A stretch of 64,000 nt of DNA from Lachnospiraceae bacterium C7 (GCA_900113385.1 FOPE01000001.1:25029-89028), one strand, 5' to 3'. Shown: positions 26,256-36,076, counted from the first letter of the stretch. The notes: generated from the sequence alone by a model not told the origin. Translations and numbers: made by a program.

Positions 26256-28124
26256 ATGAGTTTGACTGTCAAAGAAGGTAATTATGCCTCTATGGGTGTA
26301 ACACAAAGGAATAGTAAGACTTATTTCACTTTTGAATGTGAAAAAGAAGATAAGTGCAATCTTGTACTTATAGATAAAGATTCAAAAGAAGAAAATATAA
26401 TTGAGGTACCAGAAGAATATGCATTAGGATCTCTTAGATCAGTTGAGATTTCCGGTATTAACATAAAAAATTATAATTATTATTATAAAATAAATGGAGT
26501 TAAAATAATTGATCCATATGCCACAAAAATAGTGGGCAGAGAAAATTGGAATGACTCTTCAAGAGAAAAATCAGGCTTTGAAATATTTGCAGGTGTGGCA
26601 ACAGAACGTTTCAATTGGGGAAACGATCGTCAACCTGAGATTAAGAAATCAGATATGGTAATGTATAAGCTTCACGTAAGAGGTTTTACAATGGAAGGAA
26701 AACGAGCTTTAGCAGGTACATTTGCTGGAGTAAAGGAAAAAATATCATATCTTAAGTCTTTAGGAGTAACAACTGTTGAAATTATGCCAGTTTACGAATT
26801 TGAAGAAATGAAAATTTCCAGCGTAAGCACAGGCAAATTGCCAGATTATGTTACTTGGACAAAAGAACCAGAAGATGTAATTGAAAAACCACAGAAAAGT
26901 AACAAAGTAAATGGAATTAATTATTGGGGATATGTGCCAGGAAATTATTTTTCAGTAAAGGCATCTTATGCTAAGAATCCTCAAAATGCTGCAAATGAGT
27001 TGAAATCATTAATTAAAGAGTTACATAAGAATAAAATGGAATGTGTTATGGAAATGTTTTTCACAGAAAATGTAAATCATAATCTAATCATTGATTCTTT
27101 ACGTTATTGGGTTAGAAAATTCCATGTAGATGGTTTTCATTTGTTAGGAGAGAAGCTCCCAATAACTGCTATTGCACAAGATGTAATGTTAAGTAGAACA
27201 AAGATTTTTTATCACAGTTTCCCAGAAAATGTGCTTTTTTCCCAGAAAAAATATAAGCATTTATATTATTATGAAGATGAATACTTATATCCAATTAGAA
27301 AGATTTTAAATCATATTAATGGAGATATGAGTGAATTTATAAATCAGCAAAAGAAACAAAACGAAAACTATGGATTCGTAAATTATATCGCAAGTAATAA
27401 TGGATTTACTATGGCAGATCTTTTTATGTATAATGATAGACATAACGAAGCTAATGGAGAATCTAATACAGACGGAAGTGCCTGGAACTTCAGTAACAAT
27501 TGCGGTATAGAAGGAATTAGCCAGAAGAAATTTGTAAAAGCTGTTCGCCAAAAACAATGGAGAAATGCTATGGTAATGCTTTTTATGGCTCAAGGTGTGC
27601 CACTTATTTGGGAAGGCGATGAATTTGAAAATTCTCAAAAAGGAAACAATAATGCATACTGTCAAGACAATCCAATTGGCTGGGCAAATTGGAAAAAAAC
27701 AAAGCGTCAAGCAAGTGATATTAAATTTGTACAGCAGTTAGCAGAGTTTAGACATAAACACGCACTTATTTCATACGAAGCACCATACCATTTTAATGAT
27801 TATCTTACAAAGGGAATGCCAGATGTTTCTTATCATGGTCAGGCAGCTTGGGTACCAGGTATTGATAAAAAAATGATGGCTTTAGGTGAAATGTATTTTG
27901 GAGAATATTCTGGCAAAGGTCAGGAGTCAGTTTATGTTGCATATAATTTCTTCTCAGGAGAGAGCAGTGTGGCACTTCCAACATTGCCAAATGACAAAAA
28001 GTGGTATACTGTAATGGATACTTCTTTGGAAACTGAACCTTTTTACAAGAAAGCAGTACTAGAAGATAATCAGCAAAAAGTTACAGTAAATGAACAATCA
28101 ATTAAGATATTAGTAGGAAGATGA
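26256..28124 (+). CDS. GH13 isoamylase/pullulanase-like protein, catalytic residues lost
   Basis: This 622-aa protein has an N-terminal CBM48-like beta domain (1-110), then a GH13 barrel (MYKLHVRGFTMEGKRALAGT, INYWGYVPGNYFSVKASYA, LIWEGDEFENSQKGNNNAYC), typical of debranching enzymes. The active-site positions are changed. In region II the expected GFRxD is GFHLL, so the nucleophile Asp position is Leu297. In region IV the HD pair is N381-N382. No clear region III acid is seen. It is probably not a hydrolase; glycogen binding or regulation is possible. DUF5662 follows after 4 bp. Confidence 0.8.
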   Translation: MSLTVKEGNYASMGVTQRNSKTYFTFECEKEDKCNLVLIDKDSKEENIIEVPEEYALGSLRSVEISGINIKNYNYYYKINGVKIIDPYATKIVGRENWNDSSREKSGFEIFAGVATERFNWGNDRQPEIKKSDMVMYKLHVRGFTMEGKRALAGTFAGVKEKISYLKSLGVTTVEIMPVYEFEEMKISSVSTGKLPDYVTWTKEPEDVIEKPQKSNKVNGINYWGYVPGNYFSVKASYAKNPQNAANELKSLIKELHKNKMECVMEMFFTENVNHNLIIDSLRYWVRKFHVDGFHLLGEKLPITAIAQDVMLSRTKIFYHSFPENVLFSQKKYKHLYYYEDEYLYPIRKILNHINGDMSEFINQQKKQNENYGFVNYIASNNGFTMADLFMYNDRHNEANGESNTDGSAWNFSNNCGIEGISQKKFVKAVRQKQWRNAMVMLFMAQGVPLIWEGDEFENSQKGNNNAYCQDNPIGWANWKKTKRQASDIKFVQQLAEFRHKHALISYEAPYHFNDYLTKGMPDVSYHGQAAWVPGIDKKMMALGEMYFGEYSGKGQESVYVAYNFFSGESSVALPTLPNDKKWYTVMDTSLETEPFYKKAVLEDNQQKVTVNEQSIKILVGR

Positions 28125-28128
28125 TAAA

Positions 28129-28740
28129 ATGAAGGCATGGAAACATTTTTGTACAATAACTAACCACAAAATCCTCGTTATGAAAGGCTGTTTTAAAGTA
28201 GGCCTATATAAACAAGGGTTATTACATGATATGTCTAAATATGGTTTGACAGAATTTTTAGTTGGATGTAAATATTTTAAAGGTTACATGAGTCCTAACA
28301 ATGCCGAAAGAATGGATAAAGGATATTCGTCGGCATGGTTACATCATAAAGGACGCAATAAACATCATTTAGAGTATTGGATAGATTACGATATTCGTAA
28401 AGATGGCTCAGGTCATGGAATGACTGGAATGAAGATGCCAATTAAGTATGTGGTAGAGATGTATATAGATAGGTTAAGTGCATCAAAAAATTATTTAAAA
28501 GAAAAATATAATGATCGTAGTGCGCTAGATTACTACAATCATGGTAAAAATCATTACATAATGAACCAGGACACAGAAAGCCTCATAGAATTACTTTTAG
28601 AGATGAATGCTATAAAAGGTGAGGCTTATACAATGTCCTACGTTAAAAATCAAGTTTTAAAAGGAAAAGTTGAATATAAAAAATCAACTTTAGACGAGCT
28701 TAAAGCACATCTTTCATGTCCTGTGGAAGTGGTGCAGTAA
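28129..28740 (+). CDS. DUF5662 family protein
   Basis: This 203-aa protein begins MKAWKHFCTITNHKILVMKG and has the His-rich pattern GLLHDMSKYG, WLHHKGRNKHHLEYW and DYYNHGKNHYIM. The HD-like spacing suggests a metal-dependent fold, but no reaction is known. It starts 4 bp after the GH13 gene, so it is co-transcribed. Its 3' end overlaps the convergent RluA-type gene by 41 bp. Confidence 0.85.
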   Translation: MKAWKHFCTITNHKILVMKGCFKVGLYKQGLLHDMSKYGLTEFLVGCKYFKGYMSPNNAERMDKGYSSAWLHHKGRNKHHLEYWIDYDIRKDGSGHGMTGMKMPIKYVVEMYIDRLSASKNYLKEKYNDRSALDYYNHGKNHYIMNQDTESLIELLLEMNAIKGEAYTMSYVKNQVLKGKVEYKKSTLDELKAHLSCPVEVVQ

Positions 28741-29587
28741 GTTCTAAAGGTTCATTAGTGATTGGATGAACAAATTTAAGTTTATAGGCGTGAAGAGCTT
28801 GTCGATTCATAAGAGTGTTTGTTGGATTATATAAAAAGTCTCCAATAAGAGGGTGGCCAATATATTTCATGTGCACTCGTATTTGATGAGTTCTTCCAGT
28901 GCCTAAAATTAGTCTTACAAGAGAGATGTCGTTTTTTTTATTATAATCTACAAGTTCGTATGAAGTCTTAGAATAATCACCATTTTCAAAATCTACACAT
29001 CGAGTTATAGCTGATTCTTTTTCTCGTGCAATAGGAGTTTCGATTATTCCTGAGTCGTTAACATGTCCTTGGCAAATTGCAAGATATTCTTTGTGAATTT
29101 CATGGTTTGCAGAAGCATTATTTAAGATAGAAGCAGCAAGTTTATTTTTTGCAATAATAGACAGGCCTGTGGTATCTCTATCAAGGCGATTTATACATCT
29201 AAAAACTATGTTTTCTTCTTTTTCCATAAAATAATATGTTAAACCGTTTGCAAGAGTATTTTCGTAATTATTAAGTGAAGGATGGATAGGCATATTAAAA
29301 GGTTTATTAACAACTAAAATATCAGCATCTTCATAAACTATTCCAAAGGGAAGTTTAACGGGAAGAATTTCGTTTTTATCGTCATCTTCTATAAGATGGA
29401 TTGTTAAAATATCACCTGTGTGAACTTTTGTCTTTACGTAAGACCATACGCCATTCAAAAGGATACTGTTTTCATATTTCTTAAGTAAAATTATGATTCT
29501 TCTAGTATATCCATGAGTTAATAAGAAACGTTCTATAGTTAAATTGTTTGAATCTGTTTTAATTGTATATTCAAAAGTTCTTTTCAT
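28700..29587 (-). CDS. RluA family pseudouridine synthase
   Basis: The enzyme converts uridine to pseudouridine in rRNA or tRNA. The 295-aa product has an N-terminal S4-like region (YTIKTDSNNLTIERFLLTHG, 1-80) and the synthase domain with catalytic Asp in INRLDRDTTGLSIIAKN, plus RLILGTGRTHQIRVHMKYIG and HPLIGDFLYN. RBS GGAGGAAAA lies before the minus-strand ATG. Substrate site cannot be assigned among RluA/RluC/RluD-type paralogues. Confidence 0.92.
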   Translation of the reverse strand: MKRTFEYTIKTDSNNLTIERFLLTHGYTRRIIILLKKYENSILLNGVWSYVKTKVHTGDILTIHLIEDDDKNEILPVKLPFGIVYEDADILVVNKPFNMPIHPSLNNYENTLANGLTYYFMEKEENIVFRCINRLDRDTTGLSIIAKNKLAASILNNASANHEIHKEYLAICQGHVNDSGIIETPIAREKESAITRCVDFENGDYSKTSYELVDYNKKNDISLVRLILGTGRTHQIRVHMKYIGHPLIGDFLYNPTNTLMNRQALHAYKLKFVHPITNEPLELTAPLPQDMKDVL

Positions 29588-29793
29588 TAAAGTTTTCCTC
29601 CATATTTGTACAATAATCTAAGTTTAATAAAAATTACTTTTAATTTCAAGAAAATTATGATATACTTCTTTAGTCTTTTATATTAAAATCATCAATTTTA
29701 CTTTTTAGGAAACCCCAATTTTAAATTATAGAGCAACTTAATTTAATTTATTTTTAACAAATTGAGTTTTATTTTTAAATGAAAGGATTTTTT

Positions 29794-31386
29794 ATGTATA
29801 GTAAAATTGAAAGTGCTATGTTGACCGGTATTAATACGACACCAGTTTCGGTGGAAGTAGATATTTCTACAGGAATGCCAATGGTTGATATGGTAGGTTA
29901 TTTAAGTTCAGAAGTTAAGGAAGCAAAAGAGAGAGTTAGGACGGCTCTTCACAATTGTAATATTAGTTTGCCTCCTAAAAGGATTACTATTAATATTGCG
30001 CCAGCAAATATTAAAAAAACGGGAACTAGTTTTGATCTCCCAATAGCCATAGCCCTTTTAACGGCTCTTGGTGTCATAGACGGAAAGAAAATAGAAAGGC
30101 ATATATTTGTAGGCGAATTAGGATTGAACGGTGATTTGATACCAGTTAACGGCATTTTGCCCATAGTATCAGACAATGCTAATAGCCAAAGTTATTTTGT
30201 CGTCTCAAAAGGCAATGAATCAGAAGCGAAACTGATTCCAAATGCCAATGTGTTTAGTTTTGATAATTTAAATGAAATTATAGAAGCTTACAATGTTGAT
30301 CCAGTACGTGTTGAAAAGTACAAAAAAAGGGTTAACAAAAACTTAAACGACAAAAACGCAATTCAATCAGGACAAGAAAGTCATTTAGAAGATAGTGAAA
30401 AAGAGCTAGAAGACTTAATAGATTTTGCAGATGTAAATGGTCAGCTTTTATTAAAGAGAGCATGTGAAATTTCTGCAGCAGGAATGCATAACATGTTAAT
30501 TATAGGGCCACCAGGAACAGGTAAGACTATGATTTCTGAGAGAATGTCAACTATAATGCCACCTCTTAACGAAGAGGAGAAGCTAGAATTGTCTAAAATA
30601 TATAGTGTTTGCGGATTATTAAAAGATAAAAAGAAGCTTGTTCACAAGCGTCCATTTAGAAGTCCACATCACACTGTTACAAAGGCAGCTCTTGCAGGAG
30701 GCGGAATTAACCCGATACCAGGTGAGATATCTCTTGCCCATGAAGGTGTATTATTTTTAGATGAACTTACAGAATTCCAAAAACAGACAATAGAGGTTTT
30801 AAGACAACCCCTTGAGGATAGAAAAATCAATTTAACCAGGATGAATTATAACGTTACATATCCAGCAGATTTTTTATTGTTATCTGCTATGAATCCATGC
30901 AATTGTGGATATTATCCTAATATGCAAAAATGTCGTTGTACACCTGCATCTCTTAAGAGATATTTAAACAAAATATCACAACCATTACTCGACAGAATAG
31001 ATATTACAATTCAAGCTCCTGAGATGAGGTACAAAGATTTAGTTACTAAGACTAAGAATGAAACATCAGCTCAGATTAGAGAGAGGGTAGTGCAGTGTCA
31101 AAAAATTCAATATGAACGTTATAAAAATGAACCATTTTTCCATAACAGTCAGATCCCAGCTAGCAGGTTAGAAGAATATGTTAAGCTAGGTGAAGATGAG
31201 GCTAATTATATAGAAGAAAAATTTGAGGAAGAAGGCTTAACAGCCCGAACGTACCACAAAATTCTTCGTGTATCTAGGACTATAGCTGACCTTGACAATT
31301 CTAGAGATGTAAAGTTAAAGCACATAATAGAAGCTTTTACTTATAAAGGTCTTTCAGCAAATTATTACAAAGGTGGTATGGAATAA
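29794..31386 (+). CDS. YifB/ComM family Mg-chelatase-like AAA+ ATPase
   Basis: I start at ATG 29794 (MYSKIESAMLTGI), which has AAAGGA at good spacing, giving 530 aa. It has an N-terminal ChlI-like Lon-fold domain (1-170), Walker A IGPPGTGKTMISE, Walker B VLFLDELTEFQ, a Cys-rich insertion NPCNCGYYPNMQKCRCTP and arginine finger segment QPLLDRIDI. ComM in other bacteria is a DNA branch-migration helicase used in transformation. It overlaps dprA (TAATG), which strengthens a DNA-uptake/recombination role. Confidence 0.93.
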   Translation: MYSKIESAMLTGINTTPVSVEVDISTGMPMVDMVGYLSSEVKEAKERVRTALHNCNISLPPKRITINIAPANIKKTGTSFDLPIAIALLTALGVIDGKKIERHIFVGELGLNGDLIPVNGILPIVSDNANSQSYFVVSKGNESEAKLIPNANVFSFDNLNEIIEAYNVDPVRVEKYKKRVNKNLNDKNAIQSGQESHLEDSEKELEDLIDFADVNGQLLLKRACEISAAGMHNMLIIGPPGTGKTMISERMSTIMPPLNEEEKLELSKIYSVCGLLKDKKKLVHKRPFRSPHHTVTKAALAGGGINPIPGEISLAHEGVLFLDELTEFQKQTIEVLRQPLEDRKINLTRMNYNVTYPADFLLLSAMNPCNCGYYPNMQKCRCTPASLKRYLNKISQPLLDRIDITIQAPEMRYKDLVTKTKNETSAQIRERVVQCQKIQYERYKNEPFFHNSQIPASRLEEYVKLGEDEANYIEEKFEEEGLTARTYHKILRVSRTIADLDNSRDVKLKHIIEAFTYKGLSANYYKGGME

Positions 31387-32474
31387 TGAAATATGCATTG
31401 TGGTTGTCGAATATTAAAGGAATTTTTAACGGTAAAATTAAGTTAATGCGTGATCATTATAAGACAGCAGAAGAGATATATAACCTTAATGAACAGCAGT
31501 TAAAAAAAATTAAGGGATTGACCGAAAAGGATATCGCGAGTATTATCACTAGTAAAGACACTTGGAATTTAGATAAGGAATTATTTAAATTATTAGAACA
31601 AGATGTCTCTTTTGTTTCTATGGAACAAGATGAATATCCTAGTAAACTTAGGAATCTAGTAGATGCTCCATATAGTTTATACTACAAAGGTAGTTTACCA
31701 GAGGATAATGGATTATCAGTAGCAATGGTAGGAGCAAGGGGAAGATCTGCATATGGCAGTCAGATGGCAAGAAAAATTGCCCAGCTTCTAGCTGACAATG
31801 GAATTAATGTCATAAGTGGCCTTGCAAGAGGAATAGATGCAGATGGGCATACAGGTGCATTAGAGACTATGGGTGAAGGTAAGACGTACGCAGTGCTTGG
31901 CTGCGGAGTGAATGTATGTTATCCCAAGCAAAATCGATATATATATGACAAAATTTTGGCAAGCGGGGGAGGAATTATTTCCGAATATCCGCCAGATACA
32001 CAACCTATAAGAACTCTATTTCCAGCTAGAAATCGTATTATTGCAGGATTAAGCGATTGTGTTGTAGTAATAGAAGCAAAAGAAAAAAGTGGTTCGCTTA
32101 TTACAGCGGATTATGCAATGGAACAGGGAAAAGATGTCTACGCATTACCAGGCAGAGTTACAGATGCCCTAAGTTTTGGGTGTAACTACTTGATAAAACA
32201 AGGCGCAGGTGTTATAGTAAGTCCCGAAGATTTTCTGAAAGAATTTAATATTTTTTGTGAAAATTCGTGCTCTCAAATAAATTTTTTTGAAAAATTACTT
32301 GAAAAAGATGAATTGTTGGTGTATAGTTTATTAGATTTTTCACCAACAAATTTGGGAACACTTGTTGAAAAATCATCAATGAATCTCGTAGAAATTCTAG
32401 AGGTTCTAGGACACCTAAAACAAAAAGGTTTTGTTAAGGAAACAATGACAAATTATTACATTAGATGTTGTTAA
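31386..32474 (+). CDS. dprA: DNA-processing protein DprA
   Basis: DprA loads RecA on incoming single-stranded DNA in transformation. The 362-aa protein has an N-terminal helical region (HhH-like LKKIKGLTEKDIASII), the Rossmann core VAMVGARGRSAYGSQMARKI, GLARGIDADGHTGAL, and FPARNRIIAGLSDCVVVIEA, and a C-terminal winged-helix-like domain. It overlaps yifB by one base and precedes topA, the common Firmicutes order. Confidence 0.95.
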   Translation: MKYALWLSNIKGIFNGKIKLMRDHYKTAEEIYNLNEQQLKKIKGLTEKDIASIITSKDTWNLDKELFKLLEQDVSFVSMEQDEYPSKLRNLVDAPYSLYYKGSLPEDNGLSVAMVGARGRSAYGSQMARKIAQLLADNGINVISGLARGIDADGHTGALETMGEGKTYAVLGCGVNVCYPKQNRYIYDKILASGGGIISEYPPDTQPIRTLFPARNRIIAGLSDCVVVIEAKEKSGSLITADYAMEQGKDVYALPGRVTDALSFGCNYLIKQGAGVIVSPEDFLKEFNIFCENSCSQINFFEKLLEKDELLVYSLLDFSPTNLGTLVEKSSMNLVEILEVLGHLKQKGFVKETMTNYYIRCC

Positions 32475-32525
32475 TACTTTTTGTGCTAGGTGTACTTGAA
32501 TTTTATGAGTTAGGAGTATATGGGT

Positions 32526-34610
32526 ATGGCTAAATATCTGGTAATAGTTGAGTCGCCTGCAAAGGTTAAGACAATTAAAAAATTTCTTGGAAAAAATTAT
32601 GAGGTAATGGCATCAAATGGTCACGTTAGGGATTTACCTAAGAGCCAACTTGGAATTGATGTCGAAAACAATTTTGAACCAAAATATATCACAATTCGAG
32701 GAAAAGGAGAAATTTTGGCAAAACTTCGAAAAGAAGCGAAGAAAGCAACCAAAATATATCTCGCAACCGATCCGGATCGTGAGGGAGAAGCTATTTCATG
32801 GCATCTTACTAAAGCTTTAAAACTTGAGGAAAATGCCGATAAACAAGTATATAGAATTAGTTTTAACGAGATTACAAAGACGGCGGTAAAAGAGGCATTT
32901 AAAAATCCTAGAGAAATCGATACTGATTTAGTAGATGCACAACAAGCAAGAAGAGAGCTTGATCGAATAGTTGGTTACAGAATTTCTCCACTTTTATGGG
33001 CTAAGGTTAAACGAGGTCTTAGTGCAGGTAGAGTGCAGTCTGTTGCGTTACGTATAGTTTGTGACAGAGAAGAGGAGATTAATGCGTTTATTCCAACAGA
33101 ATACTGGAATCTTGAAGCAGATATTGCTATTGAAGGTGAGAAAAAGCCTCTAACAGCCAAGTTAGTTGGAAAAAATGACGAGAAAATTACCATTTCTTCA
33201 AAAGATGAAATGGACCAGGTATTAAAAGAGATGGAAGGGAAAAAAGTTGAGATTCTTAGTGTCAAAAAAGGTGAAAGAACTAAGAAAGCTCCATTACCTT
33301 TTACAACTAGTACATTACAGCAAGAAGCTTCAAAGGCTTTGAATTTCCCAATTTCAAAGACTATGAGAATCGCTCAGCAGTTGTACGAAGGTGTAGATGT
33401 TAAGGGACAGGGCACAGTTGGTTTAATCACATACTTAAGAACAGATTCGACTCGTATTTCCGATGAAGCTCAAGCTGCAGCAAAGACTTTTATTGAAAAA
33501 AATTATGGAAGCCAATATCTAGCTAGTGGAGAGCAAAAGAAAAAGAGCAGTGTTAAAGTTCAAGATGCTCATGAAGCCATTAGACCATCAGATATAAATA
33601 GAGTACCATCAGAAATTAAGGAATCATTAACTAGAGATCAATTCCGTCTATATCAATTAATATGGAAACGATTTACAGCATGCCGAATGGCAAATGCAAA
33701 ATATGAGACTACAACAGTTACCATAGGTATTGGTGAGTATCGTTTTAGGGTTTCAGCATCAAAAGTTGCTTTTGACGGATTTATGATGGCTTATGTAGAA
33801 GCTGATACAGAAAAAGAAAAAAGTAATGTTTTATTAAAGACTATTGATGAAGATTCCAAGCTTTCATTGATTGAATTTAATCCAACACAACATTTTACAC
33901 AACCGCCAGCACATTATACCGAGGCGTCACTTGTAAAAACACTTGAAGAACTAGGAATTGGACGTCCTAGTACTTATTCACCAACAATTACAACAATCAT
34001 TGCTCGTCATTACATTACAAAAGAGCAAAAGAATTTGTATGTAACAGAGATTGGTGAAGTAGTTAATTCTATTATGAAAGAATCATTCCCAGTAATTGTG
34101 AATGATAAATTTACAGCCAACATGGAGTCATTATTAGATAGTGTTGCTGAAGGAAAGTTATGTTGGAAAACAGTTATAGAAAACTTTTATCCAGATCTAG
34201 AAAAAGCAGTAGAAGTGGCAGAAGAACAATTAGAAAAGGTTACTATTGAGGACGAAGTTACCGATGTAATATGTGATAAATGCGGACGTAACATGGTTAT
34301 CAAATATGGACCACATGGAAAATTCTTGGCATGTCCAGGTTTTCCAGAATGTAGAAATACTAAGACTTATTTCGAAAAAATCGGAGTAGCGTGTCCTAAA
34401 TGCGGCAAGGATGTTGTTATTAAAAAGACACGTAAAGGTCGTAAGTATTACGGCTGCATTGACAATCCAGAATGTGATTTTATGAGTTGGGGCAGACCAG
34501 TTAACGAAAAATGTCCTAAATGCGGCGGCTATATGGTCGTTAAAGGCAATAAGATTGCATGTCAAAATGAGCAATGTGGTTTTGTAAAAGAAAAACCAAA
34601 AGAAGAGTAA
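32526..34610 (+). CDS. topA: DNA topoisomerase I
   Basis: The enzyme relaxes negative supercoils by single-strand cleavage. It is about 694 aa from ATG 32526 (AGGAG 9 nt upstream; an ATG six bases earlier is closer than optimal). The Toprim domain has LVIVESPAKVKTIKKFLG and ATDPDREGEAISWHL. The active-site Tyr lies in GLITYLRTDSTRIS. Three C-terminal Cys4 zinc modules follow (CDKCGRNM...CPGFPEC, CPKCGKDV...CIDNPEC, CPKCGGYM...CQNEQC). Confidence 0.97.
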   Translation: MAKYLVIVESPAKVKTIKKFLGKNYEVMASNGHVRDLPKSQLGIDVENNFEPKYITIRGKGEILAKLRKEAKKATKIYLATDPDREGEAISWHLTKALKLEENADKQVYRISFNEITKTAVKEAFKNPREIDTDLVDAQQARRELDRIVGYRISPLLWAKVKRGLSAGRVQSVALRIVCDREEEINAFIPTEYWNLEADIAIEGEKKPLTAKLVGKNDEKITISSKDEMDQVLKEMEGKKVEILSVKKGERTKKAPLPFTTSTLQQEASKALNFPISKTMRIAQQLYEGVDVKGQGTVGLITYLRTDSTRISDEAQAAAKTFIEKNYGSQYLASGEQKKKSSVKVQDAHEAIRPSDINRVPSEIKESLTRDQFRLYQLIWKRFTACRMANAKYETTTVTIGIGEYRFRVSASKVAFDGFMMAYVEADTEKEKSNVLLKTIDEDSKLSLIEFNPTQHFTQPPAHYTEASLVKTLEELGIGRPSTYSPTITTIIARHYITKEQKNLYVTEIGEVVNSIMKESFPVIVNDKFTANMESLLDSVAEGKLCWKTVIENFYPDLEKAVEVAEEQLEKVTIEDEVTDVICDKCGRNMVIKYGPHGKFLACPGFPECRNTKTYFEKIGVACPKCGKDVVIKKTRKGRKYYGCIDNPECDFMSWGRPVNEKCPKCGGYMVVKGNKIACQNEQCGFVKEKPKEE

Positions 34611-34638
34611 TAAGTAAGTATAGAAAGGAACGGGATAT

Positions 34639-35427
34639 ATGAGCGTTCAATTATTAGACAAAACTAGAAAAATCAACAAATTACTACACAACAATAGTTC
34701 TTCAAAAGTTGTGTTTAATGATATTTGTGATGTACTCACAGGAGTACTAGAATCAGATATTTTAGTAATCAGTAAAAAAGGTAAAGTCTTAGGATCTAGT
34801 GTGTGCAATGGAGTAGACGAGATTAAAGAGTTAATCGTAGACGAAGTTGGAGGATACATTGATCCAGCGCTTAATGAACGACTTCTCGGAATTCTTTCAA
34901 CAAAAGAAAACGTTAATCTTGAAACATTAGGTTTCGGAGAAGAGAGCAAAGCTTACCAAGCTATCATCACTCCTATTGATATTGCAGGTGAGCGTCTTGG
35001 AACATTATTTGAATATCGTTATGAAAAAGAATATGATATCGACGATATCATTTTAACAGAATATGGTACTACAGTAGTAGGACTTGAAATGCTTCGTTCA
35101 GTAAATGAAGAACATGCAGAAGAAGAAAGAAAAGTTCAAATTGTTAAATCAGCAATGAGTACTTTATCATATTCTGAAAAAGAAGCAATTATTCAAATTT
35201 TCAAGGCATTAAACGGAACAGAAGGAATTCTTGTTGCAAGTAGAATTGCTGACGAGGTAGGAATCACACGTTCAGTTATCGTTAATGCATTACGCAAGTT
35301 CGAAAGTGCTGGCGTAATTGAATCAAGATCTTCAGGAATGAAGGGAACATACATTAAAGTCATTAACGATTCAATTTTCGATGAACTTAAAAAGAATGAC
35401 GATGATAAAAAGAAAATTTATAGCTAA
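34639..35427 (+). CDS. codY: GTP/branched-chain amino acid-sensing repressor CodY
   Basis: CodY is a global repressor active when GTP and branched-chain amino acids are plentiful. The 262-aa product has an N-terminal GAF domain (VQLLDKTRKINKLL to about residue 155) and a C-terminal winged HTH with ASRIADEVGITRSVIVNALR and AGVIESRSSGMKGTYIKV. It lies 28 bp after topA and just before the flagellar operon, as in Bacillus and Clostridia, where CodY can control motility. Confidence 0.97.
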   Translation: MSVQLLDKTRKINKLLHNNSSSKVVFNDICDVLTGVLESDILVISKKGKVLGSSVCNGVDEIKELIVDEVGGYIDPALNERLLGILSTKENVNLETLGFGEESKAYQAIITPIDIAGERLGTLFEYRYEKEYDIDDIILTEYGTTVVGLEMLRSVNEEHAEEERKVQIVKSAMSTLSYSEKEAIIQIFKALNGTEGILVASRIADEVGITRSVIVNALRKFESAGVIESRSSGMKGTYIKVINDSIFDELKKNDDDKKKIYS

Positions 35428-35550
35428 TTAGATACATACAAGGTTGTAGTATTTATAAGCTATAAAATATAAGCTAGGATTAGTTCATCAAACATCATTA
35501 ATAAGTAAAATATATAGTTTATATAAATTTAATAAATATAAATTTTGCAC

Positions 35551-35583
35551 AAAAAGAGTAGCACTCCAGCTACTCTTTTTTTA
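35551..35583 (+). terminator. Rho-independent terminator after codY
   Basis: AAAAAGAGTAGC (35551-35562) and GCTACTCTTTTTT form a perfect stem with a 6-nt loop (ACTCCA) and T-run. It separates the codY unit from the flagellar operon. Confidence 0.9.
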
Positions 35584-35605
35584 TTACCTAAGAGAAAGGT
35601 AGTAT

Positions 35606-35632
35606 TATATCTATAAACTCATTTGCCGATAA
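35606..35632 (+). promoter_or_regulatory. Candidate sigma-28-like promoter of the fla/che operon
   Basis: TATA (35606-35609), exactly 15 nt, then GCCGATAA (35625-35632): a full match to the sigma-D -10 and three of four bases at -35 (TAAA). It lies 51 bp before the flgB start. ATAAGTAACTTAT (35629-35641) forms an overlapping palindrome. Confidence 0.45.
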
Positions 35633-35683
35633 GTAACTTATAGAACACGTAGGCAGTAAAATGATAGGCAAGGGGGGATTGAT

Positions 35684-36076
35684 TTGTTTAATTCAACAGC
35701 ATTTAATTATGTTAATGTATTAACAAAGGCAGCAGATGCAAGTTATAAAAGAGAAAATGTTTTAACTAATAATATTGCAAATGTAGATACTCCAGGGTAC
35801 AAAAGGCAGGATCTAAATTTCGCAAGTGTACTAAAAAGGGAACTTGGTAATTTTAAATACACATCTTTAGACAGTAAAATTAATCATACGAGATTATCAA
35901 AATTAAATCCAGAGATATATACAGATAATGAAAGCTATTCATATAGATTAGATGGAAACAATGTAGATATCGATACAGAAAACGTTGAGCTAGCATCAGA
36001 ACAAATCAAGTATTCAGCACTAACACAAAGTATTACATCAGAATTTACTAGAATGAGAAATGCAATGGGCTCATAA
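35684..36076 (+). CDS. flgB: Flagellar basal-body rod protein FlgB
   Basis: FlgB is a proximal rod subunit exported by the flagellar type III apparatus. The 130-aa product has the rod hallmark LTNNIANVDTPGYKRQDLNF near residue 30 and a C-terminal helix (EQIKYSALTQSITSEFTRMR). The start is TTG 35684, supported by AAGGGGGG and the lack of a better ATG. First gene of the fla/che operon. Confidence 0.95.
   Translation: MFNSTAFNYVNVLTKAADASYKRENVLTNNIANVDTPGYKRQDLNFASVLKRELGNFKYTSLDSKINHTRLSKLNPEIYTDNESYSYRLDGNNVDIDTENVELASEQIKYSALTQSITSEFTRMRNAMGS

Noticed and set aside
35614-35632. TAAA at 35614-35617 as -35 for the GCCGATAA element
   Set aside because: The spacer would be only 7 nt. The TATA at 35606-35609 with exactly 15 nt is the better partner.
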